This document shows, piece by piece, positions 25,584 to 34,054 of a stretch of DNA of 64,000 nucleotides. The translations under genes and the position numbers were made by a program. Numbering within the stretch: the stretch's first letter is position 1; every line of letters begins with the position of its first letter. The stretch lies in contig NZ_JAPDRJ010000003.1 of NCBI RefSeq assembly GCF_040706535.1, positions 434,001 to 498,000 on the forward strand, written 5' to 3'. The notes below the pieces were generated by a model. That model was not told where the DNA came from, did not search any database, and was given only the letters and a program-made list of their open reading frames with translations. This stretch comes from Lentisalinibacter orientalis. Its GTDB lineage: Bacteria > Pseudomonadota > Gammaproteobacteria > Steroidobacterales > Woeseiaceae.

Positions 25584-26948
25584 TCAGTACAGCGGCGGAC
25601 GGCCCTCCCAGACCACGGCGATGCCGCCTTCGCAGCGCCGTTGCGCCGCCATCCAGAGATCGGCCACGGCCACGAGTTCGTCGCCGCAGTAGACCAGCGG
25701 CAGCCGCCCGCGCATCCAGGGCACGATGCCCTCCTCGCGCAGCAGCTCCTTCAGCCGCCGCGTGGGGCGGTCGGCCGCCGGCGCCAGGCTCTCCCCGCCG
25801 CTGCGGAAGCGCACCTCGCAGCCGCCCGCGGCCAGCGCGGGATCCAGCCCCATCGCCGCCCCGGGCCGCATCACCAGCCGGCCGAGACCGCCCGGCAGCT
25901 CCAGCGTGTCGCCGGGCGCCAGCGCGAGCGGCCCGGCAGGGATCCCGGGCGGCTCGCCACGGAGCAGATAGAGACGATCCCGGAAGCGGCGGACCTCCGC
26001 CTCGCCGAGACGCAGCCGCGGTTGTTCGGCCGGGCCGGCCAGCACCTCGTCGAGCAACCGATCCAGGTGGCGCGCGTCGGGTGCCCGGCAACCGCCGCTG
26101 CGCAGCCAGTGCCGCAGCGCATTGCCCTGCCGCGCCCGTGGCAGCCGCCGCAGCCGCCCGGCGTCCAGCCGGCCCTCGCCCGCATCGCAGCGGTCCAGGT
26201 CGGCGGCGGCCAGCTGGCGCAGCAGCCCGGCGCCCTCGGCGAGGTGGCGGGCACTGCGCGCGGCACTGCGGTCCGCCGCGGGCCAGCGCTCGAGCAGCCG
26301 CGGCACGATCTCCCTGCGCAGATAGCTGCGGTCGAAGCGCGGGTCGCTGTTGGCGGGATCCTCCAGCCAGTCGATGCCACGGGCGCGGAGGTAGTCGCAG
26401 AGCTCGTCGCGGTCCCGGTCCAGCAGCGGACGCAGCAGCCGGCCCGCGCCGAAAGGGGCGACGGCCGGCATGGCGGCGAGTCCCGGCAGCCCGGCGCCGC
26501 GCATGAGCTGCAGCAGGACGGTCTCCAGCTGATCCTGTCGGTGCTGGGCCGTCAGCAGGCACTCGCCGGGTTCCAGCGCCGCGGCCAGCAGCCGGTAGCG
26601 CGCCTGCCGCGCGGCGCCCTCGACTCCCTCCGCATCGATGGCCTCCCGGGTGATGTCGGCCCGCAGCACGTGGCATTCCACGCCCAGCGAGGCGGCCGCG
26701 CGCGCGCAGTGCCCGGCCCAGTCGGCCGATTCCGCCTGCAGGCCGTGATCGACGTGCAGCGCCCGCACCCGGCTGTCCGCCAGCGAGGCGGCGGCATGCA
26801 GCAGCGCCGTCGAATCCGCGCCGCCGCTGAAGGCGACGACCAGGGGGGGTAGCGGCTCGGCGCGCGCGAGGCCGAGCCGGCCGCGCAGCGTGTCCTCGAG
26901 GGCGCCGGAACCGAAGGCCGGCGGTTCAGCCGTCCCTGAACTCGCCAA
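25584..26948 (-). CDS. tilS: tRNA(Ile)-lysidine synthase TilS
   Basis: Converts C34 of the minor tRNA-Ile to lysidine so that it reads AUA. The PP-loop ATP motif is VVAFSGGADSTALLHAA (about 37-53), followed by the HVDHGLQ and QHRQDQLETVLLQLMRGAG segments; the C-terminal TilS domains follow. Length is 454 residues. The start overlaps the accA end by 23 bp. Essential for decoding, as expected in a core cluster. Confidence 0.95.
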   Translation of the reverse strand: MASSGTAEPPAFGSGALEDTLRGRLGLARAEPLPPLVVAFSGGADSTALLHAAASLADSRVRALHVDHGLQAESADWAGHCARAAASLGVECHVLRADITREAIDAEGVEGAARQARYRLLAAALEPGECLLTAQHRQDQLETVLLQLMRGAGLPGLAAMPAVAPFGAGRLLRPLLDRDRDELCDYLRARGIDWLEDPANSDPRFDRSYLRREIVPRLLERWPAADRSAARSARHLAEGAGLLRQLAAADLDRCDAGEGRLDAGRLRRLPRARQGNALRHWLRSGGCRAPDARHLDRLLDEVLAGPAEQPRLRLGEAEVRRFRDRLYLLRGEPPGIPAGPLALAPGDTLELPGGLGRLVMRPGAAMGLDPALAAGGCEVRFRSGGESLAPAADRPTRRLKELLREEGIVPWMRGRLPLVYCGDELVAVADLWMAAQRRCEGGIAVVWEGRPPLY

Positions 26949-27891
26949 AGGATGCCAGCCGCCGGTGGCGCTGCTCCAGCACCTGGCCGATATCGCCCGC
27001 CTCCAGCTCGTCCAGGTGTCTGATGAGCGCGTTCTTCAGGGTCTCCGCGGCGGCGCGGGGATCGCGATGGGCGCCGCCGAGGGGTTCGGGGATGATCTCG
27101 TCGATTAGCTTGTACTGGTGCAGGCTCTTCGCCGTGATACGCATCGCCTCGGCGGCTTCCCTCGCCTTCTCGGCACTCTTCCACAGGATGGAGGCGCAGC
27201 CTTCCGGCGAGATCACGCTGTAGACGGCGTACTGCAGCATCAGCAGCCGGTCGCCCACGCCGATGGCGAGCGCGCCGCCGGACCCGCCTTCGCCGATGAC
27301 CACCGAGATGATGGGCGTCTCCAGTTCCGCCATCACGAACAGGCTGCGCGCGATCGCCTCGCTCTGTCCGCGCTCCTCCGCGCCCACCCCCGGGTAGGCC
27401 CCCGGCGTGTCGATCAGCGTGATCACCGGCAGCGAGAACTTCTCGGCCAGCTGCATCAGCCGCTGCGCCTTGCGGTAGCCCTCCGGCTTCGGCATGCCGT
27501 AGTTGCGCCGCACGCGCTCTTTCGTGTCGCGGCCCTTCTGGTGACCGATCACCATCACCGCGCGGCCCTCCAGTCGGGCCAGCCCGCCCACGATGGCATG
27601 ATCGTCCGCGTACATGCGGTCGCCGTGCAGCTCTCGGAAGCCGTCGAACACCAGCGGCAGGTAATCCAGGGTGTACGGCCGCATGGGGTGACGGGCGAGC
27701 TGGGCAATCTGCCAGGCGCTGAGGTCGGAGAATATGCTGCGGGTGAGCGCCTCGCTCTTCGACTTCAGCCGCCCGATCTCCTCGCCGATGTTCACCTCGG
27801 AGTCGTCGCCCACGAAGCGCAGCTCGTCGATCTTCGCCTCCAGCTCGGCGATCGGCTGTTCGAAATCCAGAAACTTGAGATCCATCGCCAT
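26926..27891 (-). CDS. accA: Acetyl-CoA carboxylase carboxyltransferase subunit alpha
   Basis: Alpha subunit of the carboxyltransferase that makes malonyl-CoA for fatty acid synthesis; 321 residues. Diagnostic segments are LDFEQPIAELEAKIDEL, PAHIDTPGAYPG-type ITLIDTPGAYPGVGAEERGQ, and VIGEGGSGGALAIGVGDR. The start may be the first or third codon (MAMDLKF). It lies 59 bp after dnaE and is coupled to tilS. Confidence 0.97.
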   Translation of the reverse strand: MAMDLKFLDFEQPIAELEAKIDELRFVGDDSEVNIGEEIGRLKSKSEALTRSIFSDLSAWQIAQLARHPMRPYTLDYLPLVFDGFRELHGDRMYADDHAIVGGLARLEGRAVMVIGHQKGRDTKERVRRNYGMPKPEGYRKAQRLMQLAEKFSLPVITLIDTPGAYPGVGAEERGQSEAIARSLFVMAELETPIISVVIGEGGSGGALAIGVGDRLLMLQYAVYSVISPEGCASILWKSAEKAREAAEAMRITAKSLHQYKLIDEIIPEPLGGAHRDPRAAAETLKNALIRHLDELEAGDIGQVLEQRHRRLASFGEFRDG

Positions 27892-27950
27892 ATCCGGTGC
27901 CGGCGCCCTCCCCCGCCTACGACCTGCGTGTCACGCGAACGACAAGCCTA

Positions 27951-30900
27951 CTACAAAGACGGCTGATCCGCGGCGTAGACCAGCCGCACGCCGCCGCGGC
28001 CGAGCAGATCCTCGAGCTTGTCTCTGAGGTCGCGGGTCGGGCGGATGCACCAGTCCTCGCCCAGATTGAGCCGCACGGTGGCGTCGCTGCCCACGTACTG
28101 CACGGCCACGTCGCAGCGCGCCCGCCCGCCCTGGCCGCCGGCCGCACCGCCGCCCGGACCATTGTCCGAGCCAGTGCCCGGACCATTACCCGGGCCATAA
28201 CGATAGGGCAGCAGGATCTCGTGCAGGCTGTTCAGCACCTCCCGGCCGCTGCCGTTCACGTCCAGCGAGAGCACCAGATGCCGGGCCCGCTCCTCGATCA
28301 CCCGGTCGATGTCGCGCACGGTCCTGGCCACCACGGTCCAGCCGTCGATGAACTCGTCGTAGCGCATGCGGCCCTCGACCACGATGATGCGGTCCTTGAC
28401 CAGCAGATGGCGGTTCTCCATGAACGCCTCGGAGAACAGGCTGGTCTCGATGCGGCCGGTGTCGTCGTCCAGCACCACCGTGACCCGGTTGCCGCGCTTG
28501 CGGATATCGATGATCAGCCCGGCCACGACCACCTCCCGACGCGACTGGGAATAGTCCCGCTCGCCGTTGTCCGTGCTGGGCGGCCGGGCCGAGGTGATGT
28601 CGCGGAGCGTCCCGGAGGTGAAATGGCGGGCGTCGCCGGCGACCGAGTGGAAGGGGTGGCCGGTGAGATACAGGCCCAGGCTCTCCTTCTCCGCCGCGAG
28701 TCGCTCCTGCTCGTTCCATTCCGCCAGCTGGGGGCTTGCCTGGGGCGTCGGCCGCGGCGGTGCGGCCGTCGGCAGCCCGAACAGGTCGTCCTGGCCCGCG
28801 GCCGAGGCGCGCGCCTCCTGCTCGGCGCTCTTCACCGCCTCCGGCAGCAGGGTCATCAGCGTGCGGCGATTGGCGCCGATGCCGTCCATGGCGCCCGCCT
28901 TGATCAGGGCCTCCAGGGTGCGCCGGTTCACCCGTTCCAGGTCGGCCCGGCGGCAGAAGTCCATCAGGTCCCGGTATGGGCCGTTCGCCTCGCGCTCCGC
29001 CACGATGGACTCCACCGCGCCGCGGCCGACGCCCTTGATCGCGCCGAGGCCGTAGCGGATGGCCTCGCCGCGGGAGACACCGAAGACGAAATCCGAGCGG
29101 TTGACGTCCGGCGGCTCGATCTCGATGCCCATCTCCCGGCAATCGTCCTTCAGCGAGACGAGCTTGTCGGTGTGATCCATGTCGGTGGACATCACGGCGG
29201 CCATGAACGCGGCCGGGTAATGGGCCTTCAGCCATGCCGTCTGATAAGACAGCACCGCGTAGGCGGCGGAGTGGCTCTTGTTGAAACCGTAGCCCGCAAA
29301 CTTCTCCATCAGGTCGAAGATGTGGGTGGCGGTGGCGGACTCGACGCCGCGGGCCTCGGCGCCGCTCACGAACACCTCCCGCTGCTTGGCCATCTCCTCG
29401 GGCTTCTTCTTGCCCATGGCGCGGCGCAGCAGGTCGGCGCCGCCGAGCGTGTAGCCGGCCAGCACCTGAGCGATCTGCATGACCTGCTCCTGGTACAGGA
29501 TCACGCCGTAGGTAGGCTTCAGCACCGGCTCGAGATCCGGATGCAGGTAGTCGATCACGGCGTTCTGATCGCCGTGCTTGCGCGCGATGAAGTCGTCCAC
29601 CATGCCCGACTGCAGGGGCCCCGGCCGGAACAGCGCCACCAGGGCCACCAGATCCTCGAAGGAATCCGGCTGCAGACGCTTGATGAGATCCTTCATGCCG
29701 CGGGATTCGAGCTGGAAAACGGCGGTGGTGCGGCAGGCGCGCAGCAGCTCGAAGGTCTGCGCATCGTCCATCGCCACCTCGCCGATGTCGATCGCCGGCT
29801 CTCCCTGGCGTGCCCGTTCGGCGTTCACGTTGGCCACGGCGCGGTCGATCACGGTGAGGGTGCGCAGTCCGAGGAAGTCGAACTTCACCAGGCCGGCCGC
29901 CTCGACGTCGTCCTTGTCGAACTGGGTGACGACGTTGTGCCCGCCCTCCTCGCAGTACAGCGGGGCGAAGTCGGTGAGCGTGGTGGGGGCGATCACTACG
30001 CCGCCGGCATGCTTGCCGGCATTGCGTACCAGGCCCTCGAGCTTGCGCGCCAGGTCGATGACGCCGCGCACCTCCTCGTCGTCGCGACAGAGCTGGGCCA
30101 GCTCCGGCTCTCCCTCCAGCGCCTTCTCCAGGGTGATGCCCAGCTCGAACGGAATCAGCTTGGCGATGCGGTCCACGAAGCCGTAGGGGTGGCCGAGCAC
30201 CCGGCCCGCATCGCGCACGACGGCCTTCGCGGCCATGGTGCCGTAGGTGATGATCTGGGAGACCTGGTCGCGGCCGTAGCGCTCGGCCACATAGTCGATG
30301 ACCCGGTCGCGGCCCTCCATGCAGAAGTCCACGTCGAAATCCGGCATGGAGACCCGTTCCGGGTTCAGGAAGCGCTCGAACAGGAGGTCGTGCTCCAGCG
30401 GGTCCAGGTCGGTGATGCCGAGCACCCAGGCCACCAGCGAGCCGGCCCCGGAGCCACGGCCGGGCCCCACCGGCACGCCGTTTTCCCGCGCCCAGCGGAT
30501 GAAGTCGGCCACGATCAGGAAGTAGCCCGGGAAGCCCATGCTGCAGATGACTTCCAGTTCGCGCTCGAGCCGCGCCTCGTAGTCGGCCCGGGTGCCGCCG
30601 CGCAGCCCCCCGGCCGCCAGCTTTTCCTCGAGCCGTGCGGCCGCCTCCAGGCGCAGGTGCTCGTCGGGGGTTCGCCCCGCCGGCACGGGGAATTCCGGCA
30701 GGAAGCTCTCGCCCAGGCGCATCTCCACATTGCAGCGCCGCGCGATCTCCACGCTGTTGGCGAGCGCCTCGGGCAGGTCGGCGAACAGTTCCGCCATCTC
30801 TTCCGCGCTGCGCAGGTACTGGCGGTCGCTGTAGTCCTTGGGACGGTCGCCGTCTTCGAGGGTGCGGCCCTGGTGTATGCACACCCGGGCCTCGTGGGCG

Positions 30901-31529
30901 TCGTAGTCGTCCGCCGCCAGGAAACGCACGTCGTTGGTGGCCACCAGCGGCAGCCCGAGGCGGTCGCCCAGGCCCACGGCCTCCGCCAGGCACGCATCCT
31001 CGCCCGGCCGCCCGGTGCGCGTGACCTCCAGGTAGAAACGGTCCGGGAACAGCCGCGCCCAGTGCTCGCTGCGCTCGGCCACCAGGTCCTCGCGGCCGGA
31101 GATCACGGCGCGGCCGATGTCGCCCTGGATGCCGCCCGACAGCGCGATCAGACCGGCGGTCGTGTCCGCGTCCAGCCATTCGCGCCGCGCCATGGGCACG
31201 CCCCGGTACTGGCCCTCCAGGTAGGTGCGCGTCACCAGGCGCGTGAGGTTGCGGTAGCCGGCCCGGTTCTGGCACAGCAGCACCAGGTGACTCGGGCGCC
31301 GGGGATCGTCCTCGTCGGCGAGCAGCAGGTCGAGCCCGATCAGCGGCTTGACGCCGCGGGCGAGCGCGCTCCGGTAGAACTTCACCAGCGCGAACAGGTT
31401 GCTCTGGTCGGTGAGCGCGACCGCCGGCATGCCGTGGTCGGCGACGGCGGACATCAGCGGCCCGATCCGCACGACGCTGTCCACCAGCGAATACTCGGTA
31501 TGCAGATGCAGATGGACGAAAGGTTTCAC
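27951..31529 (-). CDS. dnaE: DNA polymerase III subunit alpha
   Basis: Replicative polymerase of 1192 residues. The N-terminal PHP domain begins FVHLHLHTEYSLVD; the catalytic aspartates are in MPDFDVDFCMEGRD (about residue 400), with the GPGRGSGAGSLVAW and YGFNKSHSAAYA motifs also present. The helix-hairpin-helix and OB-fold region follow. Near the C terminus (about residues 1110-1125) a Gly/Asn/Pro-rich insert is encoded by a 12-bp repeat. It overlaps lpxB by 4 bp; relatives usually have rnhB in between. Confidence 0.98.
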   Translation of the reverse strand: MKPFVHLHLHTEYSLVDSVVRIGPLMSAVADHGMPAVALTDQSNLFALVKFYRSALARGVKPLIGLDLLLADEDDPRRPSHLVLLCQNRAGYRNLTRLVTRTYLEGQYRGVPMARREWLDADTTAGLIALSGGIQGDIGRAVISGREDLVAERSEHWARLFPDRFYLEVTRTGRPGEDACLAEAVGLGDRLGLPLVATNDVRFLAADDYDAHEARVCIHQGRTLEDGDRPKDYSDRQYLRSAEEMAELFADLPEALANSVEIARRCNVEMRLGESFLPEFPVPAGRTPDEHLRLEAAARLEEKLAAGGLRGGTRADYEARLERELEVICSMGFPGYFLIVADFIRWARENGVPVGPGRGSGAGSLVAWVLGITDLDPLEHDLLFERFLNPERVSMPDFDVDFCMEGRDRVIDYVAERYGRDQVSQIITYGTMAAKAVVRDAGRVLGHPYGFVDRIAKLIPFELGITLEKALEGEPELAQLCRDDEEVRGVIDLARKLEGLVRNAGKHAGGVVIAPTTLTDFAPLYCEEGGHNVVTQFDKDDVEAAGLVKFDFLGLRTLTVIDRAVANVNAERARQGEPAIDIGEVAMDDAQTFELLRACRTTAVFQLESRGMKDLIKRLQPDSFEDLVALVALFRPGPLQSGMVDDFIARKHGDQNAVIDYLHPDLEPVLKPTYGVILYQEQVMQIAQVLAGYTLGGADLLRRAMGKKKPEEMAKQREVFVSGAEARGVESATATHIFDLMEKFAGYGFNKSHSAAYAVLSYQTAWLKAHYPAAFMAAVMSTDMDHTDKLVSLKDDCREMGIEIEPPDVNRSDFVFGVSRGEAIRYGLGAIKGVGRGAVESIVAEREANGPYRDLMDFCRRADLERVNRRTLEALIKAGAMDGIGANRRTLMTLLPEAVKSAEQEARASAAGQDDLFGLPTAAPPRPTPQASPQLAEWNEQERLAAEKESLGLYLTGHPFHSVAGDARHFTSGTLRDITSARPPSTDNGERDYSQSRREVVVAGLIIDIRKRGNRVTVVLDDDTGRIETSLFSEAFMENRHLLVKDRIIVVEGRMRYDEFIDGWTVVARTVRDIDRVIEERARHLVLSLDVNGSGREVLNSLHEILLPYRYGPGNGPGTGSDNGPGGGAAGGQGGRARCDVAVQYVGSDATVRLNLGEDWCIRPTRDLRDKLEDLLGRGGVRLVYAADQPSL
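28154..28201. repeat. 12-bp tandem repeat, 4 copies, near the 3' end of dnaE
   Basis: Plus-strand units are CCGGACCATTGT, CCGAGCCAGTGC, CCGGACCATTAC and CCGGGCCATAAC, an exact 12-bp period. The minus strand encodes a YGPG-NGPG-TGSD-NGPG run. Confidence 0.85.
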
Positions 31530-32788
31530 TGGTCACACCCCGCGCCCGGCAACATCTCCAGCACCGCCTGCGCTGCCAGGCCATCGGCGCCCCGGGCGAG
31601 TTCTGCATGGATTCTAGCAAACTCGCGCTCGGCCTCGGCGCGGCGCTCCGGCTCGTCGAGCCAGGCCGCCAGCGCCGGCCCCATGCGCTCCGCCACGGCC
31701 TCTTCCTGCAGGAATTCGGGCACCAGCGTGCGCCCCGCCAGCAGGTTCGGCAGGGCGAAATTCTCCACCCGGATGAGATTCAGCGACCGCACCAGCGCCA
31801 GCGTGGTCGGCGACAGCCGGTACGCCACCACCATCGGACGGCCGTACAGCGCCGTCTCCAACGTGGCCGTTCCGGAGGTCACGAGAGCGACGTCGCAGGC
31901 GGCCAGCGGCAGGTCCACGCCGCTGTCGCACAGCGTCACGGGCAGGTCGGGCGCGACCTCCGCCAGTGCCGCCTCGAAAGCCGAGCGGGCACCGGCGCCG
32001 GCCAGCGCGGCCACGAAGCGGATGCCCGGCCGCCGGCGGGCCAGCCACTCCGCCGTGCGGATGAAGTGCGGCGCCAGCCGCCCCACCTCGCCGGCCCGGC
32101 TGCCCGGCAGCAGCGCCACCACCTCGCCGGCACCATCGTCCCCGCGGCTGCTGTCGCCATTGCCGTCGCTATTGCCGTCGCTATTGCCGTCGCTATTGCC
32201 GTCGCCATTACGATAGCCATTCGCCAGACCGAGCGCGCGGCGGGCCGCAGCGACGTCCGGCTCCCGCGGGATGGACTCGGCCCGGGGATGGCCGACGAAC
32301 ACGGCATCCAGGCCGCGCTCGTCGTAGAAGCGTTTCTCGAACGGCAGCAGGCAGAGCACCCGGTCGCAGGCCTTGCGGATCTTCTTCAGCCGCCGCGGCC
32401 GCCAGGCCCAGACCGAGGGGCTGACGTACTGCACGGTGGTGACGCCCCGGCGGCGGAGCTTCTTCTCCAGACCCAGGTTGAAGTCCGGCGCGTCGATGCC
32501 CACCAGCAGATCGGGGGGTGCGGCGGACCAGCGCCGCACCAGCGAGCGGCGGATGGAGAACAGACGGGGCAGATGGCCGACGACCTCGGCGATGCCCATC
32601 ACCGCCAGCGCATCGGTATCGAAAAGGGCGTCGCAGCCCGCCTCCCGCATGGCCGGCCCGGCCACGCCCTCGAAACGGGCGCCGGGGCGGCGTTCGCGGA
32701 TGGCGGCGATCAGTCCGGCGCCGAGACGATCCCCGGAAGCCTCGCCGGCGACGACGGCGATGAGCGGGCTGCCTGACTCTCGCGCCAC
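31526..32788 (-). CDS. lpxB: Lipid-A-disaccharide synthase
   Basis: Glycosyltransferase joining UDP-2,3-diacylglucosamine and lipid X; 420 residues from GTG 32788, which follows the lpxA stop by 7 bp. Family motifs include VVAGEASGDRLGAGLI, GIDAPDFNLGLE, YVSPSVWAWRPRR, LLPGSRAGEV and TSGTATLETAL. Between the LGL region and LLPGSR it carries an insert of roughly 25-30 residues (about 190-220) with SDGN repeats encoded by five 12-bp units, which other LpxB proteins lack. It overlaps dnaE by 4 bp. Confidence 0.96.
   Translation of the reverse strand: MARESGSPLIAVVAGEASGDRLGAGLIAAIRERRPGARFEGVAGPAMREAGCDALFDTDALAVMGIAEVVGHLPRLFSIRRSLVRRWSAAPPDLLVGIDAPDFNLGLEKKLRRRGVTTVQYVSPSVWAWRPRRLKKIRKACDRVLCLLPFEKRFYDERGLDAVFVGHPRAESIPREPDVAAARRALGLANGYRNGDGNSDGNSDGNSDGNGDSSRGDDGAGEVVALLPGSRAGEVGRLAPHFIRTAEWLARRRPGIRFVAALAGAGARSAFEAALAEVAPDLPVTLCDSGVDLPLAACDVALVTSGTATLETALYGRPMVVAYRLSPTTLALVRSLNLIRVENFALPNLLAGRTLVPEFLQEEAVAERMGPALAAWLDEPERRAEAEREFARIHAELARGADGLAAQAVLEMLPGAGCDQ
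32153..32212. repeat. 12-bp tandem repeat, 5 copies, inside lpxB
   Basis: GTCGCCATTGCC, three identical GTCGCTATTGCC units, and GTCGCCATTACG run from 32153 to 32212 without interruption. They encode the repeated SDGN of the LpxB insert. The three identical units make this the freshest array in the window. Confidence 0.95.
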
Positions 32789-32795
32789 GCCCCGG

Positions 32796-33569
32796 TCAGC
32801 GGATGATGCTCCGCTCCGAGGAGCGGATGGACTCCACCATGGGCAGGAGTTCCGGCTGTTCCGCGGCCAGGGTGCTGAGTGTCTCCAGCGCCTCGGCAAG
32901 CTTCTGCCCGCTGCGGTAGAGGATGCGATAGGCCTCGCGGATATTGCGGATCTGCTCCTTCGTGAAACCCCGGCGCTTCAGCCCTTCCGCGTTGATGCCG
33001 CGGGGCTCGCCCGGCTGACCCATCACCATGACGTAGGCCGGCACGTCCTTGGAGACGCCGGCGTACATGCCGAGGAAGCAGTGGGCGCCGACGCGGCAAA
33101 ACTGGTGGGCGCCGGAGAAGCCGGCGAAGATGGCCCAGTCGCCCACGTGCACGTGGCCGGCCAGCGTGGCGTTGTTGGCCATGATCACGTTGTTGCCCAC
33201 CTGGCAGTCGTGGGCGATGTGCACGTAGGCCATCAGCCAGTTGTCGTCGCCGATGCGGGTCACGCCGACGTCCTGGGCGGTGCCCCGGTTGATGCTGCAG
33301 TATTCGCGGATGGTGTTGCGGTCGCCGATCTCGAGCCGCGTGTCCTCGCCGGCGTATTTCTTGTCCTGGGGGTCGTCGCCCACGGAGGCGAACTGGAAGA
33401 TGCGGTTGTCCCGGCCGATGCGGGTGGGCCCGCGGATGACCACGTGCGGACCGATGCGCGTCCCCGCGCCGATCTCCACGTTCGGGCCGACGATGCTGTA
33501 CGGCCCGATCTCCACGTCGTCGTCGATGCGGGCCGACGGGTCGATGATGGCGGTCTCGTGGATGCCCAT
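32796..33569 (-). CDS. lpxA: UDP-N-acetylglucosamine O-acyltransferase
   Basis: First enzyme of lipid A synthesis; 257 residues of left-handed beta-helix (hexapeptide repeats such as IDPSARI, IGPYSIV, IGAGTRI, IGPHVVI). The catalytic region MAYVHIAHDCQVGNNVIMANN contains the active histidine. I start at ATG 33569 (MGIHETAIIDP) with GGAGG five bases upstream; an ATG ten codons earlier overlaps fabZ and does not fit the family. Part of lpxD-fabZ-lpxA-lpxB. Confidence 0.97.
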   Translation of the reverse strand: MGIHETAIIDPSARIDDDVEIGPYSIVGPNVEIGAGTRIGPHVVIRGPTRIGRDNRIFQFASVGDDPQDKKYAGEDTRLEIGDRNTIREYCSINRGTAQDVGVTRIGDDNWLMAYVHIAHDCQVGNNVIMANNATLAGHVHVGDWAIFAGFSGAHQFCRVGAHCFLGMYAGVSKDVPAYVMVMGQPGEPRGINAEGLKRRGFTKEQIRNIREAYRILYRSGQKLAEALETLSTLAAEQPELLPMVESIRSSERSIIR

Positions 33570-33580
33570 CCCCTCCTCCG

Positions 33581-34054
33581 TCAGCGTCCCGGCGCGCACA
33601 TGAGTTCCACCTCGGCCGCGGTCTCCCCGTCCACGGTGGCGGTGCCCCGGAACCGCACCACGTTGCGGATGCGCCGCGTCAGGCTCACTTCCAGGCGCAG
33701 CTGGTCCCCCGGCACCACCGGCCGGCGGAAGCGGGCCTTGTCGACGCCCACCAGGAAATACATGTTGCCGGAGTCCGGGGAATCGAAGGAGGTGAAGGTC
33801 AGCAGGCCGGTGGCCTGGGCCAGCGCCTCGATGATCAGCACGCCCGGCATGACCGGCCGGCCGTGGAAATGACCCTCGAAGAACTCCTCGTTGATGGTGA
33901 CGTTCTTCACTGCCACGAGCCGCTTGCCCTTCTCGTTCTCCAGCACCCTGTCCACCAGCAGGAAGGGATAACGATGGGGCAGCAGCTCCATGATGCCGCG
34001 GATATCGATCCGCGAGAATTCAGTCGGATCCTTTTCTTCCAATGTCTCTTCCAA
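33581..34054 (-). CDS. fabZ: 3-hydroxyacyl-ACP dehydratase FabZ
   Basis: Dehydrates 3-hydroxyacyl-ACP in fatty acid elongation; 157 residues of hot-dog fold. The active-site segment FFEGHFHGRPVMPGVLIIEA holds the catalytic histidine and glutamate. The N-terminal IMELLPHRYPFLLVDRV is typical. It overlaps the lpxD end by 35 bp and sits between lpxD and lpxA, which compete for the same hydroxyacyl-ACP pool. Confidence 0.97.
   Translation of the reverse strand: MEETLEEKDPTEFSRIDIRGIMELLPHRYPFLLVDRVLENEKGKRLVAVKNVTINEEFFEGHFHGRPVMPGVLIIEALAQATGLLTFTSFDSPDSGNMYFLVGVDKARFRRPVVPGDQLRLEVSLTRRIRNVVRFRGTATVDGETAAEVELMCAPGR

Noticed and set aside
32153..32212. CRISPR array at the repeated lpxB segment
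   Set aside because: Units are 12 bp, contiguous, in frame and without spacers; this is a coding tandem repeat.
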